The notes under the pieces are model-generated. The model searched no databases and had not been told where the DNA came from. It saw only the letters and a program-made list of their open reading frames with translations. Positions 35,020-47,079 of a stretch of DNA of 64,000 nucleotides are shown here, piece after piece. Source of the stretch: Zygnema cylindricum (Eukaryota > Streptophyta > Zygnematophyceae > Zygnematales > Zygnemataceae); NCBI GenBank assembly GCA_037447655.1, contig JBBHKE010000834.1:456499-520498 (forward strand), in the 5' to 3' direction. Each line of letters begins with the position of its first letter. Position 1 is the stretch's first letter. A program made the position numbers and the translations under genes.

Positions 35020-36327
35020 TGTTGTTCTTTGGTCTAAAATAGACCGCAGAAGCGACCCAAACTATCATGCAAGAAGCTAAGCAAAAATAGGTCGACGAAC
35101 AATCATATGAAATGCATCCTCCATATGCGTACACAGACGCAACAAACAACATTTAGGGTTTCATGGAATAATCAACATAAATAAACCCTATGACAACATC
35201 TAAGGTTTGATGGAATAATCGACATAAACAAACCCTAGGACAAATGCATAAACAATGCATATCAAACATATATAAAACGACATAAATAAATAATAACAAA
35301 AGAGTGCAATCTCACATAAACATTAAATAAAGAAAAGTATACTAATAAACACATTTACCCAAATGCATGACCTAATCGGCAACCCTAAAAGTTTACATCT
35401 TCGGTCCCTACTACTACTAACCAGCATTGATGATTAATTTCTAACAACGCTCATTCCTATATATACACTTGTGAGCTGTCAATGAATCACTAAGTGTCAA
35501 AATATCCAAAGTAAATTGCGTAACTGTCACTAAATCCTATTTACGCATAATAACCTTTTAGTAAGAGTAAACTAATCGTAAGCGTACACCTGAGAGTCAA
35601 GCAATCGTAAGCGTACACTTGTCTACAAGTATGATATTGTACACACACAAATTAAACTATCAAAACCCTAATTGATCACTTAAATATAAACATCATAATC
35701 AACACTAATTTATAATGATGTAAAAGACAAAACAATGTTACTCCAAATATTTACACCGACGCATCCACAAATCCGCGTCATAAGTGACAACTTGCTTAGT
35801 CACTTGTCGATAAGTCCACGTAGTGAACCGACATCGCATATGTACGGTCCACTTAATAACACGTCATCAAACAATACGATCTTTTGAAAATATCGGCGGA
35901 CGCCGCCCGCCCTCCACGTGTACCTCGAACTACTGCCGAAAATTAATCCGTACCTTCTAAATCTTTTCCGTACTGAATATACGTCGTTTGCAATAAATGC
36001 GCCTGTCGCAAACTGTTTTGTACGTGCGACGTAATATTTTAGCTTGTCGCATTCTGTTTTTCGTACGCTTCTTCGCGTCACTTCATTTGTACTTCGTACG
36101 TTTCAAACAATTCATATTTCATATCGGATCGCTTCGCGATCCGCCGTACATTTTCAAATGTTTGTTCGCGCCACTCACACGTCACTTTAATTTTGCTCGT
36201 ACACTTACTCCCCCAATCCGCAAATCCTTTCGAACCTCCACAGTATATAACGTAAATGCGTACGCACGAAACATCGCGTACGCACGAAACGCCGTGTTCG
36301 CACGAAACTAACTTTTCAAAAACAACA
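35020..36327 (-). repeat. 3' LTR of the young non-coding element
   Basis: On the plus strand it reads TGTTGTTCTTTGG... to ...TTTTCAAAAACAACA, with TG...CA ends and an outer inverted repeat TGTTGTT/AACAACA. It has many ATG/TAA-rich words and no protein-coding frame. Confidence 0.95.
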
Positions 36328-37214
36328 CTCCCCCAATAATTTAGTTTCGTGCATCCATGATGCCACGTCATCATCTGTCACACTTCATGAAACTACGTCA
36401 TCAGCTGTCACCAATGTCACCTTCAGTTGCCTCCTCCATTTGAATCTGCCTTCGCTACACCACTGCTTCCGCTACCTTCATAAATCTTTCCAAATATCAT
36501 AACACACAATATATATTTTCATTTTCCGATTACAACAAAAATAATTCCTTCCAATATCTAAATCCGGATTTACATTCCCAAAATTCTATCACAAATCAAC
36601 TAAAAATTAAAGCCAAAAGGTCACACTAATAATATATCCTCGCTCAAATAATTCCTACCTCATTATAACAAATCTAGATTTCAATAATTATTTTTTTTTT
36701 TTTTTTTTCATAAACTATCAAATCCCAAAATTTCCCATAAAAATTCATATACAAAATAGTATTTTCCCAAAAAATATAATAATGTCACATTTCGCAAAAA
36801 TTTCCAACAACTCAAAATCTACATTACAAATCCAATTTTCAATTATCATCGATCCACAAAAATTGGATCTCTCCACCACATGTCATAACTCCATCTTCAG
36901 GATCTCTCTCCCCCAAATGTCGAATCTCCACCTTCCACATCTCTCCATCAAAGGAATATGTATTTTCCAAAAATAAAATATCATTTCTCATAATTAATAA
37001 TTTTCATTAAGGGTAGACATTTCGGCACTGTCACTAAGTTAACCCTTGGGGCGATGCAAGATTAAACTCGGCACATACCAACACTATGATAAGACCGATC
37101 TCATGGGTACACAGACACCATTACTGCATTACAACCAGCAAGGACAATATTAACCCGCTACAATGCGTGTGACAAAAACCTACATCGACTTAACCTAACA
37201 TATGATAGATGGGG

Positions 37215-37229
37215 TGTGGGCCTATAACC
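37215..37229 (-). promoter_or_regulatory. Primer-binding site of the young non-coding element
   Basis: On the minus strand GGTTATAGGCCCACA follows the 5' LTR at once. It matches the same initiator tRNA-Met anticodon-arm complement as the Cop elements but has one A in place of G. Confidence 0.7.
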
Positions 37230-38537
37230 TGTTGTTCTTTGGTCTAAAATAGACCGCAGAAGCGACCCAAACTATCATGCAAGAAGCTAAGCAAAAATAG
37301 GTCGACGAACAATCATATGAAATGCATCCTCCATATGCGTACACAGACGCAACAAACAACATTTAGGGTTTCATGGAATAATCAACATAAATAAACCCTA
37401 TGACAACATCTAAGGTTTGATGGAATAATCGACATAAACAAACCCTAGGACAAATGCATAAACAATGCATATCAAACATATATAAAACAACATAAATAAA
37501 TAATAACAAAAGAGTGCAATCTCACATAAACATTAAATAAAGAAAAGTATACTAATAAACACATTTACCCAAATGCATGACCTAATCGGCAACCCTAAAA
37601 GTTTACATCTTCGGTCCCTACTACTACTAACCAGCATTGATGATTAATTTCTAACAACGCTCATTCCTATATATACACTTGTGAGCTGTCAATGAATCAC
37701 TAAGTGTCAAAATATCCAAAGTAAATTGCGTAACTGTCACTAAATCCTATTTACGCATAATAACCTTTTAGTAAGAGTAAACTAATCGTAAGCGTACACC
37801 TGAGAGTCAAGCAATCGTAAGCGTACACTTGTCTACAAGTATGATATTGTACACACACAAATTAAACTATCAAAACCCTAATTGATCACTTAAATATAAA
37901 CATCATAATCAACACTAATTTATAATGATGTAAAAGACAAAACAATGTTACTCCAAATATTTACACCGACGCATCCACAAATCCGCGTCATAAGTGACAA
38001 CTTGCTTAGTCACTTGTCGATAAGTCCACGTAGTGAACCGACATCGCATATGTACGGTCCACTTAATAACACGTCATCAAACAATACGATCTTTTGAAAA
38101 TATCGGCGGACGCCGTCCGCCCTCCACGTGTACCTCGAACTACTGCCGAAAATTAATCCGTACCTTCTAAATCTTTTCCGTACTGAATATACGTCGTTTG
38201 CAATAAATGCGCCTGTCGCAAACTGTTTTGTACGTGCGACGTAATATTTTAGCTTGTCGCATTCTGTTTTTCGTACGCTTCTTCGCGTCACTTCATTTGT
38301 ACTTCGTACGTTTCAAACAATTCATATTTCATATCGGATCGCTTCGCGATCCGCCGTACATTTTCAAATGTTTGTTCGCGCCACTCACACGTCACTTTAA
38401 TTTTGCTCGTACACTTACTCCCCCAATCCGCAAATCCTTTCGAACCTCCACAGTATATAACGTAAATGCGTACGCACGAAACATCGCGTACGCACGAAAC
38501 GCCGTGTTCGCACGAAACTAACTTTTCAAAAACAACA
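37230..38537 (-). repeat. 5' LTR of the young non-coding element
   Basis: The same 1308 bp as 35020-36327. The differences I see are G/A near 35280 versus 37490 and C/T near 35905 versus 38115. Confidence 0.95.
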
Positions 38538-41500
38538 CCATCAACTTCATACCAGCAACCCACCCCATCTCCGGACACGGCAACCAGCAGGCCGGCTCAC
38601 TGCGAGGCGGTCCCTCGGACACGGGCCGCGGAAGGGACCAGCAAGCGAGGGTTACCCGAGCAAAAGAAGGGGTACAGGTTGGATCATCGGGACCGCAAGG
38701 GCAGGTTCGCTCCCCGACCTAAAGCGGAGCCCTTCTTCCCTTCCGATTCCCCCTCTCCGAGCTCAAAGTCTCTATCTACACCGACGGTTCGACCATCTGA
38801 GGGGTTGTGGCGTTATAGACCCACTGATCTCGAGGTATTGGGTTTGGGGATTTCGAATCTCTTAAGGGTGGTGAGCAGCACACAAAAACCGGTTGATATC
38901 CTGCGATCCTAGAGTCAGGCTATGCGGGGGCTGGACCCGTCACCATCGATTGGGAAGCTCTTGAAGAAGAGAGGAAGAGGGCCCTCGAACAGGAATTGTT
39001 CCTCATAAGGGAGGCTAGACGAATATCAGGAGGGATCCTTAGTAGACAGGTAGCTCCTCCTAAAGAGACAGGTCCCTCTGCTAATAGACAACCTACAGTG
39101 CAGACAACCCCTACGGAGGCGCAATCTCTTGGGATTTCCTCGGAACTTAGACCGGAGTCTCCTCTTCAGCGAGAATGGGGGGAAACAACAAGACCTAACA
39201 AACAGGGGATGGGTGCAGATCTAACGGGTAACGTTGCAACCGCCACCAGTGAGCGTCCTACTTTGTCTTAGTGGCTGGGTCTTCAACTAAAGAGGTCGTG
39301 GTGTTATTACAACCCGACCGGAGACAACACATTTCCCTCAGACTTTCCACTCCTCCACCGTCACCATCGCAGGCATCCTCTCCTTCTCCATCCGTTTCTC
39401 CGGCTGCAGCAGTCCGTGGGTCCCCGGGCCCACCCATTGTACCATACCAACACGACGTCCCTGCCTACTCTCCTCCTCACCGGCGTTCTCCCGCTTCAAG
39501 CGAAGGAACTCCTCCACCAAAGGCCTCCAGAAGGCGTACAAGGAAACAGACGCCTTTCTCTTGTAGCCTTTTGTCATCTCCATCCCCTTCTCCACCAATC
39601 TATCAAGGAACCCCGGTGGTCAAACCACTTCTCTAAATCCCCTCGGGGGAAACACTACTCCGGGAACAACAAGCCTCCCTTGGGTATAGAGGAGCAAAAT
39701 TTTGGACATCTTTTCCCAAGCTGATAGTCTCTTCTATCCCGAGGAACAATCCCAAGGGGAGTACAGGTTTTTAAGCTAAATCACTAGGAGCTGCAACTTC
39801 CTCATTTGGGGGGATGCCCATCTCTCGTCAAGCAGCTCCTTCTACCGGAGAAGGAGGCGTCCCCGAGCCAGACGACGCAGATCCAGGGGCAATTTCACCG
39901 GTTCAGTTTGTCAGCCCAACCGGACAATCCTCTCTCAGTTCACCAACCTTGCAAAGGAGGAAAAAAGAAATGCGGGACGTAAGGATCTTTACGGGAGATA
40001 GTTCACGAATCGCTTTCTCGGATTTGGAATTGCTGTGGAAATCTTTTACTCAATCCGAAATCAACAAATATAGGGGCAGAGCCATTCCGAATGACTTCGA
40101 AACCACGCTTTTCCCCATGATGGTAAATTATCTTGCTGGTGGCTCTTTGGCTCATTATAAGGAGCGACAACCTCTCCTGATGGCTCCCAACATCAAAATT
40201 TTAGACCCTATCCTTAATAAGGCAGTCTTGCATGCGGAAGCAGACTTGGCTGCAGCTGCAGCCGCTCCTATCACCGCCCTCTTCACAAAGGACATGAAAC
40301 TGCAGGCACAAGGACGAGCCTTTGTCGCTAAGCTTCAGGCTATCCAGGAGGCCAGAGCAGCCACTTGGATGGTTGCAGACCCAACCAAAAATCAAGGACC
40401 CGGCTCCACCTCTAAGGATTCCCACCTTTTCCCCCGGCCAAGGGGGGGAAGGAGAGGGGGGAGGGGATATCTTTTCGCCCTCCCCAAGCACTCATCCACA
40501 CCTTTGCATGCATGCTCACAGAAACAAGGCGGGCAGCATTGGGCACACGCATTGTTGTGGGGAGCATTTGCAATTTGGGGAAGGTTGATTGCACGACTCC
40601 AATGCAAATTACCCGGGCAAGGGGCCCTCCTCTGATGGTTTCCGACACGCTCGACAAACAGTTACATCGATACCAACACCGATGACAACCACTTCAGTGT
40701 TCATGTCACCTATTTTGAGGAATGAGAAGAATGATGTAGAGACATGGGACTACAACAATATGGCGGCAAAACACTTCATTCTTTGCCAACTAACTAAAGG
40801 ATTTGCATCTCCTCATTTGCATGTGGAAAAGGCATCGAGTTGTGAATTACCTTATAGGGATGTACTAGAGTGGTACTATTCAGCAACAACAATTGGTTGA
40901 TCAAAAGATAGATGCATATGCATACAAAGGGGGGAAAATGCTAGACTTTTGTAATGAGCTTGCAACCCTTTTCATGGAACTATAGAGTGATGGTAAGGTA
41001 GAAACATAAAAGATGAAGGTGAACTGCCTGCTTATGAAGTTACCCGATGACTATGAAAACATAGTCAACTGTGTGCAAGATTTGTCGGATTCCATGTGGA
41101 TCTGGAATTCTGTGGTAGGGATGATTCTCGTTCAAGAGAATACCATTGAGATGCGAAGGGGAAGGAAGAGTGGACAAGCTTTGGCAACAGGAATTGATTA
41201 GAGGAGCAAGGATCCCAGAAAATTAGTAGTAAACAAACGAGGAGGAGGACAGAAAACTCAGTCCAATGAATTAGGACCGAGGGTCTCAAAGGGGTTGAGT
41301 CATTTTTGCAAGAAACCATGACACTATATGGCAGAGTTTACCAAGCCAACCGAGCTTCAGGTATAGGAAAGGCAGACCGGTGGACCCCCGAGAGGAAAGA
41401 AAAAGGCCCTTGTGACAAAGGCACATGAGGCGGAATCCGGAGACGAGGATGATGAGCTTTTATTGGATGAGGAGTTGGGGGCGAAAAACGAGGTCAAAAT

Positions 41501-41539
41501 TCCACGAAAGCATAAATGTGCTTTCGGTGGATTGAAAGT

Positions 41540-43078
41540 TGAAGCAGGATAGATTGTGGATTCAGGTGCCTCAATACACTTGTGTAAGGATAAACACTTG
41601 GTCACTAAGATAAGAAAGATTCCCACCGTAGAGATAGAATACGGGGATGGGAGGATAGTCACTACTACTCTTGTAGGATCGGTAGATTTGAAAGTGTTAG
41701 TAGAAGGAAAGACATCCATAGTTACATTCTCTGATGTATTGTTTATTCCAAAGCTGAACAAAAACCTCATCTCTACGTCTGTATAAGATGATAAAGGTTT
41801 TGATAATAGCACTAAGAAAAGAGTCTTTACTGCTAGTTTTGAGGAGGAAGTTTATTTCACTGCTGAAAAAGGTAGCTAAGGGATGTTTAGGCTGATTTTA
41901 AGAAATGAAAAGAATAAACTTTATTATGCTGGTGTTCATGATATAATATTGTGGCATAAGAGGCTTGGGCATCTGAATCTAGATAAGTTAAAAGAGATGA
42001 AAAAGATGGGAGTAGTGGAAGAGATTCAGTTCGGTGAGAGTGAGAATCTACGTGATTGTAGTGGATGTGCTCAACGTAAAGCACACAGGTTACCCTTCCC
42101 AAAAGTTGCCACCTACAAGGGAGAAAAGATTCTAGATTTAGTACACACAGATATTTAAGGGCCAGCTAGAGTGCCCTCACCGTGGGGGAAGAGATTTATG
42201 ATATCTATCGATGATAATTGGTCTCGGTATCCAGGGTGTATTTTTTGAAAAATAAGTCAGAGGCTTAGGAGTGTTTCAGAAAATAAAAGGCATGGAGTGA
42301 AAAACTTCATGAAACCCTAATCAAGAGAGTAAGGGGTGACAATGGTGGAGAATGTACCTTGCCCTCACCGTGGGGGAAGAGATTTATGATAACTATCGAT
42401 GATAATTGGTCTCGGTATCCATGGTGTATTTTTTGAAAAATAAGTCAGAGGCTTAGGAATGTTTCAGATAATAAAAGGCATGGAGTGAAAAACTTCATGA
42501 AACCCTAATCAAGAGAGTAAGGAGTGACAATGGTGGAGAATGTACCTCTAACCAGTTTAAGGATTTTCTGAGGGGAAGACAGAGTCTAACACCAAAAGAC
42601 AATTTCAAAAACCCGGACCAGAATGGGGTAGCTGAAAAAATAAATAGGACAATAAGTGATAGTGCTACAAGTATTTTGTCGGATAAGAAGATAGGAAAAA
42701 GGATTTTGGCTGAAGCAATGAACTGTGCTAATTACCTAAAAATAAGAGTTCTTACTTCGGCGATAAAAGGCCAAACACCCTATGAGAGATGGACCGGTCA
42801 GAAACCATACATGTCTCACTTAAAGGTTATCGGCAGTCTAATGTTTGGTGTAGATGCAGATTGATCTAAATTGAAACTAGATCCTAAAGGAAAACTGTGG
42901 TACTTATTAGGATATGAAGAGGATGTAAAACCATAAAGAGTTTATGATCTAAAAATGGAAGATATAATCTTAGTAAAGCACCTTGTAGTTATGGATGAAA
43001 GAAAGTTTGTGGATCCGTTCAAGTATACAAAGTCGGAAAAAATCAGATTTGAGTCAAAAAATTCTGATGACTTTGAGC
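41540..43078 (+). pseudogene. pol: Cop-B protease and integrase, decayed
   Basis: The aspartic protease motif VDSGASIHLCKDKHL begins near 41559, followed by VLFIPKLNKNLISTS. The pre-integrase zinc motif follows (LWHKRLGH, CSGCAQRKAH), then the integrase core (LVHTDI, stop, GPARVPSP). A 188-bp tandem duplication (42173-42548) disrupts the core. The rest (DKKIGKRILAEAMNCANYL, GQTPYERWTGQK, VKHLVVMDERK) reaches the solo LTR at 43079. Stops and frameshifts are frequent. Protease processes gag-pol and integrase inserts the cDNA. This copy shows what Cop-A has lost. Confidence 0.9.
42173..42548 (+). repeat. 188-bp tandem duplication inside the integrase
   Basis: 42173-42360 and 42361-42548 both start GCCCTCACCGTGGGGGAAGA and end AATGTACCT. 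A few substitutions separate them. The duplication breaks the integrase core and arose after Cop-B inserted, since Cop-A has one copy. Confidence 0.9.
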
Positions 43079-44112
43079 TGAAACTCTGAGACCTCCATAA
43101 GACCTCAAAGTAGGCAGCTCACACGAAGCCTCTAGGATAACCCTGACCCCTTTGTGTTTCAGCAAGAATAACTGCCACCCTAGCAGACAAAAACTCCAAC
43201 CACCTTCACCCTTGTAAAGGCAAGACTCCCCTGAGTCTATAGCAAAAAGAATCTCTGAATTTGCTCCCCTGAGCAGTAAGTTATGAAGGGTCAAAGTTGA
43301 CCTTTTGTACTGGAGCTCTCTGGGAGAGAGGGTCTAATCTATCAAAATTTTCTAAGTCCTATCTCTCTCTAAAACTCTATCTACTGAAGTACGGCACCAA
43401 TCATAAGAGTGTATCGTACATAAAGGTACATGTGCCGATGTACTTTGTGTACGGCCATTGTACAACATGGCCAACAAGTCGACACATGTCATTTTTGGAT
43501 TCGTTCCCGGAATCCCCAGAGATGCCGAAATCCAATGTGATTGTGCCACGTGGCAATTGATGTGACGTCGACCATAAACCGCCGAAAACTCATTCTGGGA
43601 TCTCGGCATGCTTCGTGGTCGTCCGATGAAGTCGGATTACAATCGTGGCCGTCATAAATACTTGCGCACTATTTGTTTCGCCTTCGAAGCAAAATGCGCG
43701 GTATCCGTTTCGGATGTTCCGTGGCCGTCCATTACAAACTGTATCTATGTCTAAATATTCGGTTGAATGAAAATAGGCTACGTGTTAAAATCTAAATAAT
43801 TACGAAACCCTATATGTCCAACCATGATGCCAGACTAACTAGCTAAGGCTACCGGCTATGTTGACGGACGGTAGGTACCAGGTTCAAATCCAAGGTCCGT
43901 CAATTTCTATTTTGGTAAGTATACCAAAATCTACAACCCGTAACTCTATCTCTAATCAGCATAGGCAGCCATGGCTCCAGCTCCCCTCTTCAACCATTAG
44001 TGACTACGACAAGTGTGGGAGCTGAAGAGAGAAGTTAGAGGCAAACTGCCTCGGCTTCTTTTCTCCATTTTGCAAAACCTAAAAAATACTAAAATAACCT
44101 TTTATTTCTACA
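43079..44112 (-). mobile_element. Solo LTR (Cop-A family) in Cop-B
   Basis: A 1034-bp LTR of the Cop-A type, antisense to Cop-B, with TGAAAC...TCTACA ends. It is flanked by the duplication TGAGC (43074-43078 and 44113-44117). Removal restores the polyprotein reading SDDFEL then PNY, as in Cop-A. It arose by insertion followed by LTR-LTR recombination. Confidence 0.95.
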
Positions 44113-44299
44113 TGAGCTTCCTAACTATTCAGGTTTCAGAGAAGATGACATTCTTGCAGGTACAAATCTGGCCGAGAAGGACTCGGCTGCGGAAAATCCA
44201 ATGGCAACTATATTCGAAATGGAAGACGTGGTGGAAATTGATACAGGATAATGGGACAAGGGAGAAGCCGAGATTGTTAGAAAGAACCCACGGGAACCA

Positions 44300-45374
44300 T
44301 GCAACTCTGAGACCTCCATAGGACCTCAGAGTAAGCAGCTCACACGAAGCCGAAAGGATAACCCTGACCCCTTTGTCTTTCAACACGAATAACTGCCACC
44401 CTAGCAAACAAAAAATCTGATCTCCTTCACCCTTGTGAAGGCAAGACTCTCTTGAGTCGATAGCAAAAAGAATCTCTGAATTTGCTCCCCTGAGCAGTAA
44501 GTTATGGAGGGTCAAAGTTGACCTTTTGTACAGAAGCTCTCTAGGAGAGAGGGTCCTATCTACCAATTTTTCTAAGTCCTATCTCTCTCACAAACTCTAT
44601 CTACTGGTGTACGAACCAATCATATTAGTCTTCCGTACACAGAAGTACAGCTGCTGGTGTACTTTCTGTATGGATACTGTATGACATGGCCTAAATGTCA
44701 ACACGTGGTATATCCGGATTTGCTCCTTTAATCCCCGGAGATGCCGCGATCCAATGTCATTCTGCCACGTGTCATCTGATGTGGCGATGACCAAAAACCG
44801 CCGAAAATCCTCTTCCGCGATCTCGGCATTCTTTCCGGTTGTTAGATTTAATGCAGATTTAATCGTAGCCGTAATAAATACATGCGCGTTATTTGTTTCA
44901 CTATTAAAACAAATGCGCGGTAGTTGTTTCTTATCCGTACCTTAATCCATACTTTTACATAACCGAATCTATGTATCCTATAAATAGTTTCCGTTAAATG
45001 AATTTGTCAGCGTAAAAATGTTTATGTAATTATCAAATCACATATTATCTAGCACTCGGCATAGACTAAATAGATAGAGTAACCGGCTACCGGCAGCTCT
45101 GACGACCGGTAGGTACCAGGATCAAATCCTGGTTCCGACAGCTCTACTTTTAGTAAATTAGTAAATCAACTAATTTACTACTATAAATCAAGTAATCTAC
45201 TACCCGTAAATTTCAGGATAGCATAGGCAGCCATGGCAAAGCTTCATCTCCGACTTTCAATGACTGCAACAAATGTGGGAGTTGAAGAGAGAAGTTAGAG
45301 GCAGACTGCCTTGGCTTCTTTTCTGTATTTTATTTTAGACCTAGAAAATACTAAACTAACCATCAATTTCTACA
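44300..45374 (-). mobile_element. Second solo LTR (Cop-A family) in Cop-B
   Basis: A 1075-bp LTR, TGCAACTCTGAG...TTTCTACA, flanked by AACCA on both sides (44295-44299 and 45375-45379). Its orientation is the same as the 43079 copy, only 187 bp away. The 44113-44299 piece between them is integrase C-terminal coding (FREDDILAG, MEDVVEID). Confidence 0.95.
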
Positions 45375-47064
45375 AACCATCTATTCCCGCAACAGATTTT
45401 GAGGGAGGAAAGAGAAGTAGCAAAAGGTTGCAATAAAAACAGGTTAGTAACAAGGTAACAAAACTATCTCATCCACATGAAACCTCGGACTTATGGAGAG
45501 GCGATGAACTTTCTAGAAATGAACCGGTGGAAGACAACCATCAATGAGAAGATGGCCTCAATTATGGCAGCCGATACTTGGGAGCAGGTGAATTGTCCAC
45601 CTGACCGAAAACCAATCGGTTCTAAGTGGGTGTTCAAATTAAAACTGAACCTAGATAACACCATTGAGTGCTAAAAGGTCCGGTTAGTGGCCAAAGGATT
45701 TACACATAAAGAGGGAATCTACTACGAGGAAACCTTTGCCGCGGTCGTCAGATTTCCCATCGTCCGCATACTTGTCAGTCTACCAGCAGCGGAAGACATG
45801 GAAGTGCACCAAATGGACATCAAGACAGCCTTTTTTCATAGAGAATTGGAAGAGGAGATCTTCATGCGACAACCCAAAGGATTTGTGGTGCAAGGAGAGG
45901 AGTGTAAGGTTTGCATGCTGAGTAAATCTCTTTATGGTTTGAAACAAGCGCCGCGACACTAGAATAACAAGCTTGATGAGTTTCTTATTGGTCTGGGATA
46001 TATCTGGATCAGCTCAGATAACTCAATCTATGTTTTTGAAGATGAGGAATGTGTTATTTTTATTGCAATTTTTATTGATGGTTTTCTTGTTTTAAGTAAA
46101 TCAATGGAAAAAATTAATAAACTGAAAACGGAACTAAAGGGAAGATTTGAGATAAAGGATATCGGGGAGGCAAAATATATTTTGGGTATTCAAGTAGAAA
46201 GAGATCGAGAAAGAAAGATTATAAAACTAACTTAGAAAGAAGCAATAGGGAACATGTTGGAAAAGTTTCACATGGAAAAGGCTAATAGTTGTACAACTCC
46301 AATGGAGTTAAAGAAGGGAAGTGAGGGGAGTGTGGAAGAAGGAGTCATAATCTTAGACGAAGAATTAAGCCTTGAAAAATAAAAGTTCATGCAAATTATT
46401 CGTTATAAGCATGTAGTGGGAAGCTTAATCTATTTTATGAATTAAACCTGACCCGATTAAGGTGCAGCTGTAAGAGTGCTGAGTAAAAGTCTAAATGCTC
46501 CCACTAAGAGAGATTGAAAGGCAGCTAAGAGAGACTTTAAATATTTGATAGGAACTAGGGATCTACGGTTGCATTTGGGTGCGGGGAATATTGACATCAC
46601 TACTTGGAGTGATGCCAGTTATGGTGATGCTCCGATGAGGAGATGTACTTCTAGAAATGTATTATATGTGGGTGATGGGGCTTGCTGTTGGAGTTGCAAA
46701 CAGCAAAAAGTTATTGCTCAGTCCACGATGGAGGCTGAGTATATGGCCTCTTGCTCTGCTGTAAAAGAATTGATGTGGGTCAAGTCTTTGCTTGGTGAGC
46801 TTGGTCACCTTAAGAGTGGTGTTCAGAATTTTTTTTGTGATAATCAGGCAGCGATCGCCATTTCTGCCAATCCTAAACATCATTTTAAAGCCAAACACAT
46901 AGACATTAGACTCAGCTTTGTTAAAGAGAAAGTAGAAAACAAAATAATGAGTTTAGAGTACTGACCAGATAGCGAGATGGTGGTAGATATGATGACCAAA
47001 CTTGTGCCTTCCCCTAAGCTAATTTTTTGCAGGGAGAAGTGTGGTCTGAAATTAAAGAGTGACT
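45375..47064 (+). pseudogene. pol: Cop-B reverse transcriptase and RNase H, decayed
   Basis: The reading resumes with the end of the integrase region (SSKRLQ, then TAA, then KQV) and continues into RT: RWKTTINEKMASIMAADTW, WVFKLKLNLDNTIE, MDIKTAFFHRELEEE, LYGLKQAPRH. The active site usually reading YVDD is FIDG here, so the RT is dead. RNase H follows (WSDASYGDAPMRRC, AQSTMEAEYMASC, FCDNQAAIAIS). About ten in-frame stops are scattered. It ends near 47064, just before the polypurine tract. Confidence 0.95.
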
Positions 47065-47066
47065 AG

Positions 47067-47079
47067 AAAATAAAGGGAG
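47067..47079 (+). promoter_or_regulatory. Cop-B polypurine tract
   Basis: AAAATAAAGGGAG lies directly before the 3' LTR, matching the Cop-A and Cop-C signals. Confidence 0.8.

Larger units (their letters stand above)
35020..38537 (-). mobile_element. Young non-coding LTR retrotransposon (LARD-like)
   Basis: Two 1308-bp LTRs flank a 902-bp interior without gag or pol. The target duplication CCATC lies at 35015-35019 and 38538-38542, and removing the element restores the host reading frame across the join. On the minus strand the order is LTR, primer-binding site (37215-37229), interior, polypurine tract (36328-36339, TTATTGGGGGAG), LTR. I find only two differences between the LTRs, so this is the youngest insertion in the window. 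It must have been mobilised in trans. The LTR start matches the LTR of Cop-E (61351), a candidate helper relative. Confidence 0.95.
34386..40635 (+). pseudogene. Long proline/serine-rich gag-like ORF, interrupted
   Basis: Pieces in several frames follow each other: 34386 (MGGGEVQDNDLPGVRSDER), 34481-35019, then after the nested LTR element 38543-38912 in the same frame, 38903-39271, 39271-39636 and 39814-40635. Frameshifts lie near 34490, 38902, 39270 and 39650-39810. The protein is basic and proline/serine-rich at first. The last segment looks globular and helical (FSDLELLWKSFTQSEINKY, NYLAGGSLAHYKERQ), then an Ala-rich stretch and an Arg-Gly-rich tail (FPRPRGGRRGGRG). An RGG tail after a helical core suggests a nucleic-acid-binding capsid-like protein. 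I recognise no family. Confidence 0.5.
33091..40655 (+). mobile_element. Unclassified 7.6-kb element inserted in Cop-B gag
   Basis: The boundaries are defined by the AAACA duplication (33086-33090 and 40656-40660) and by clean resumption of the gag frame. The termini are TGTCAAGC and GCTCGAC(A), nearly inverted to each other. No LTR pair was found. Some 1.3 kb of leader precedes a long broken hydrophilic ORF that runs almost to the right end. Without the nested 35020-38537 element (and one CCATC copy) its length is about 4.0 kb. No RT, integrase or transposase motif is visible, so it is probably non-autonomous or deleted. Confidence 0.7.
32840..41360 (+). pseudogene. gag: Cop-B gag, split by a 7.6-kb insertion
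   Basis: Part one (32840-33090) reads MGPPSKVPIFNGTDF, a stop, then YWESMMIGALCAERFWG. Part two resumes at 40661 in the same frame and contains SPILRNEKNDVETWDYNNM, AAKHFILCQLTKGF, then after frameshifts MKLPDDYENIVNCVQDL and a degenerate zinc knuckle (HFCKKP, stop, HYMAEF) near 41300-41340. The split lies exactly at an AAACA duplication, so the interruption is a transposition event. Several stops and frameshifts show long inactivity. Confidence 0.9.

Noticed and set aside
35800-38578. 93-104 codon frames repeated at 35800-36374 and 38010-38578
   Set aside because: They lie inside the two identical LTRs of a non-coding element and have no domain; duplication of the LTR explains their recurrence.
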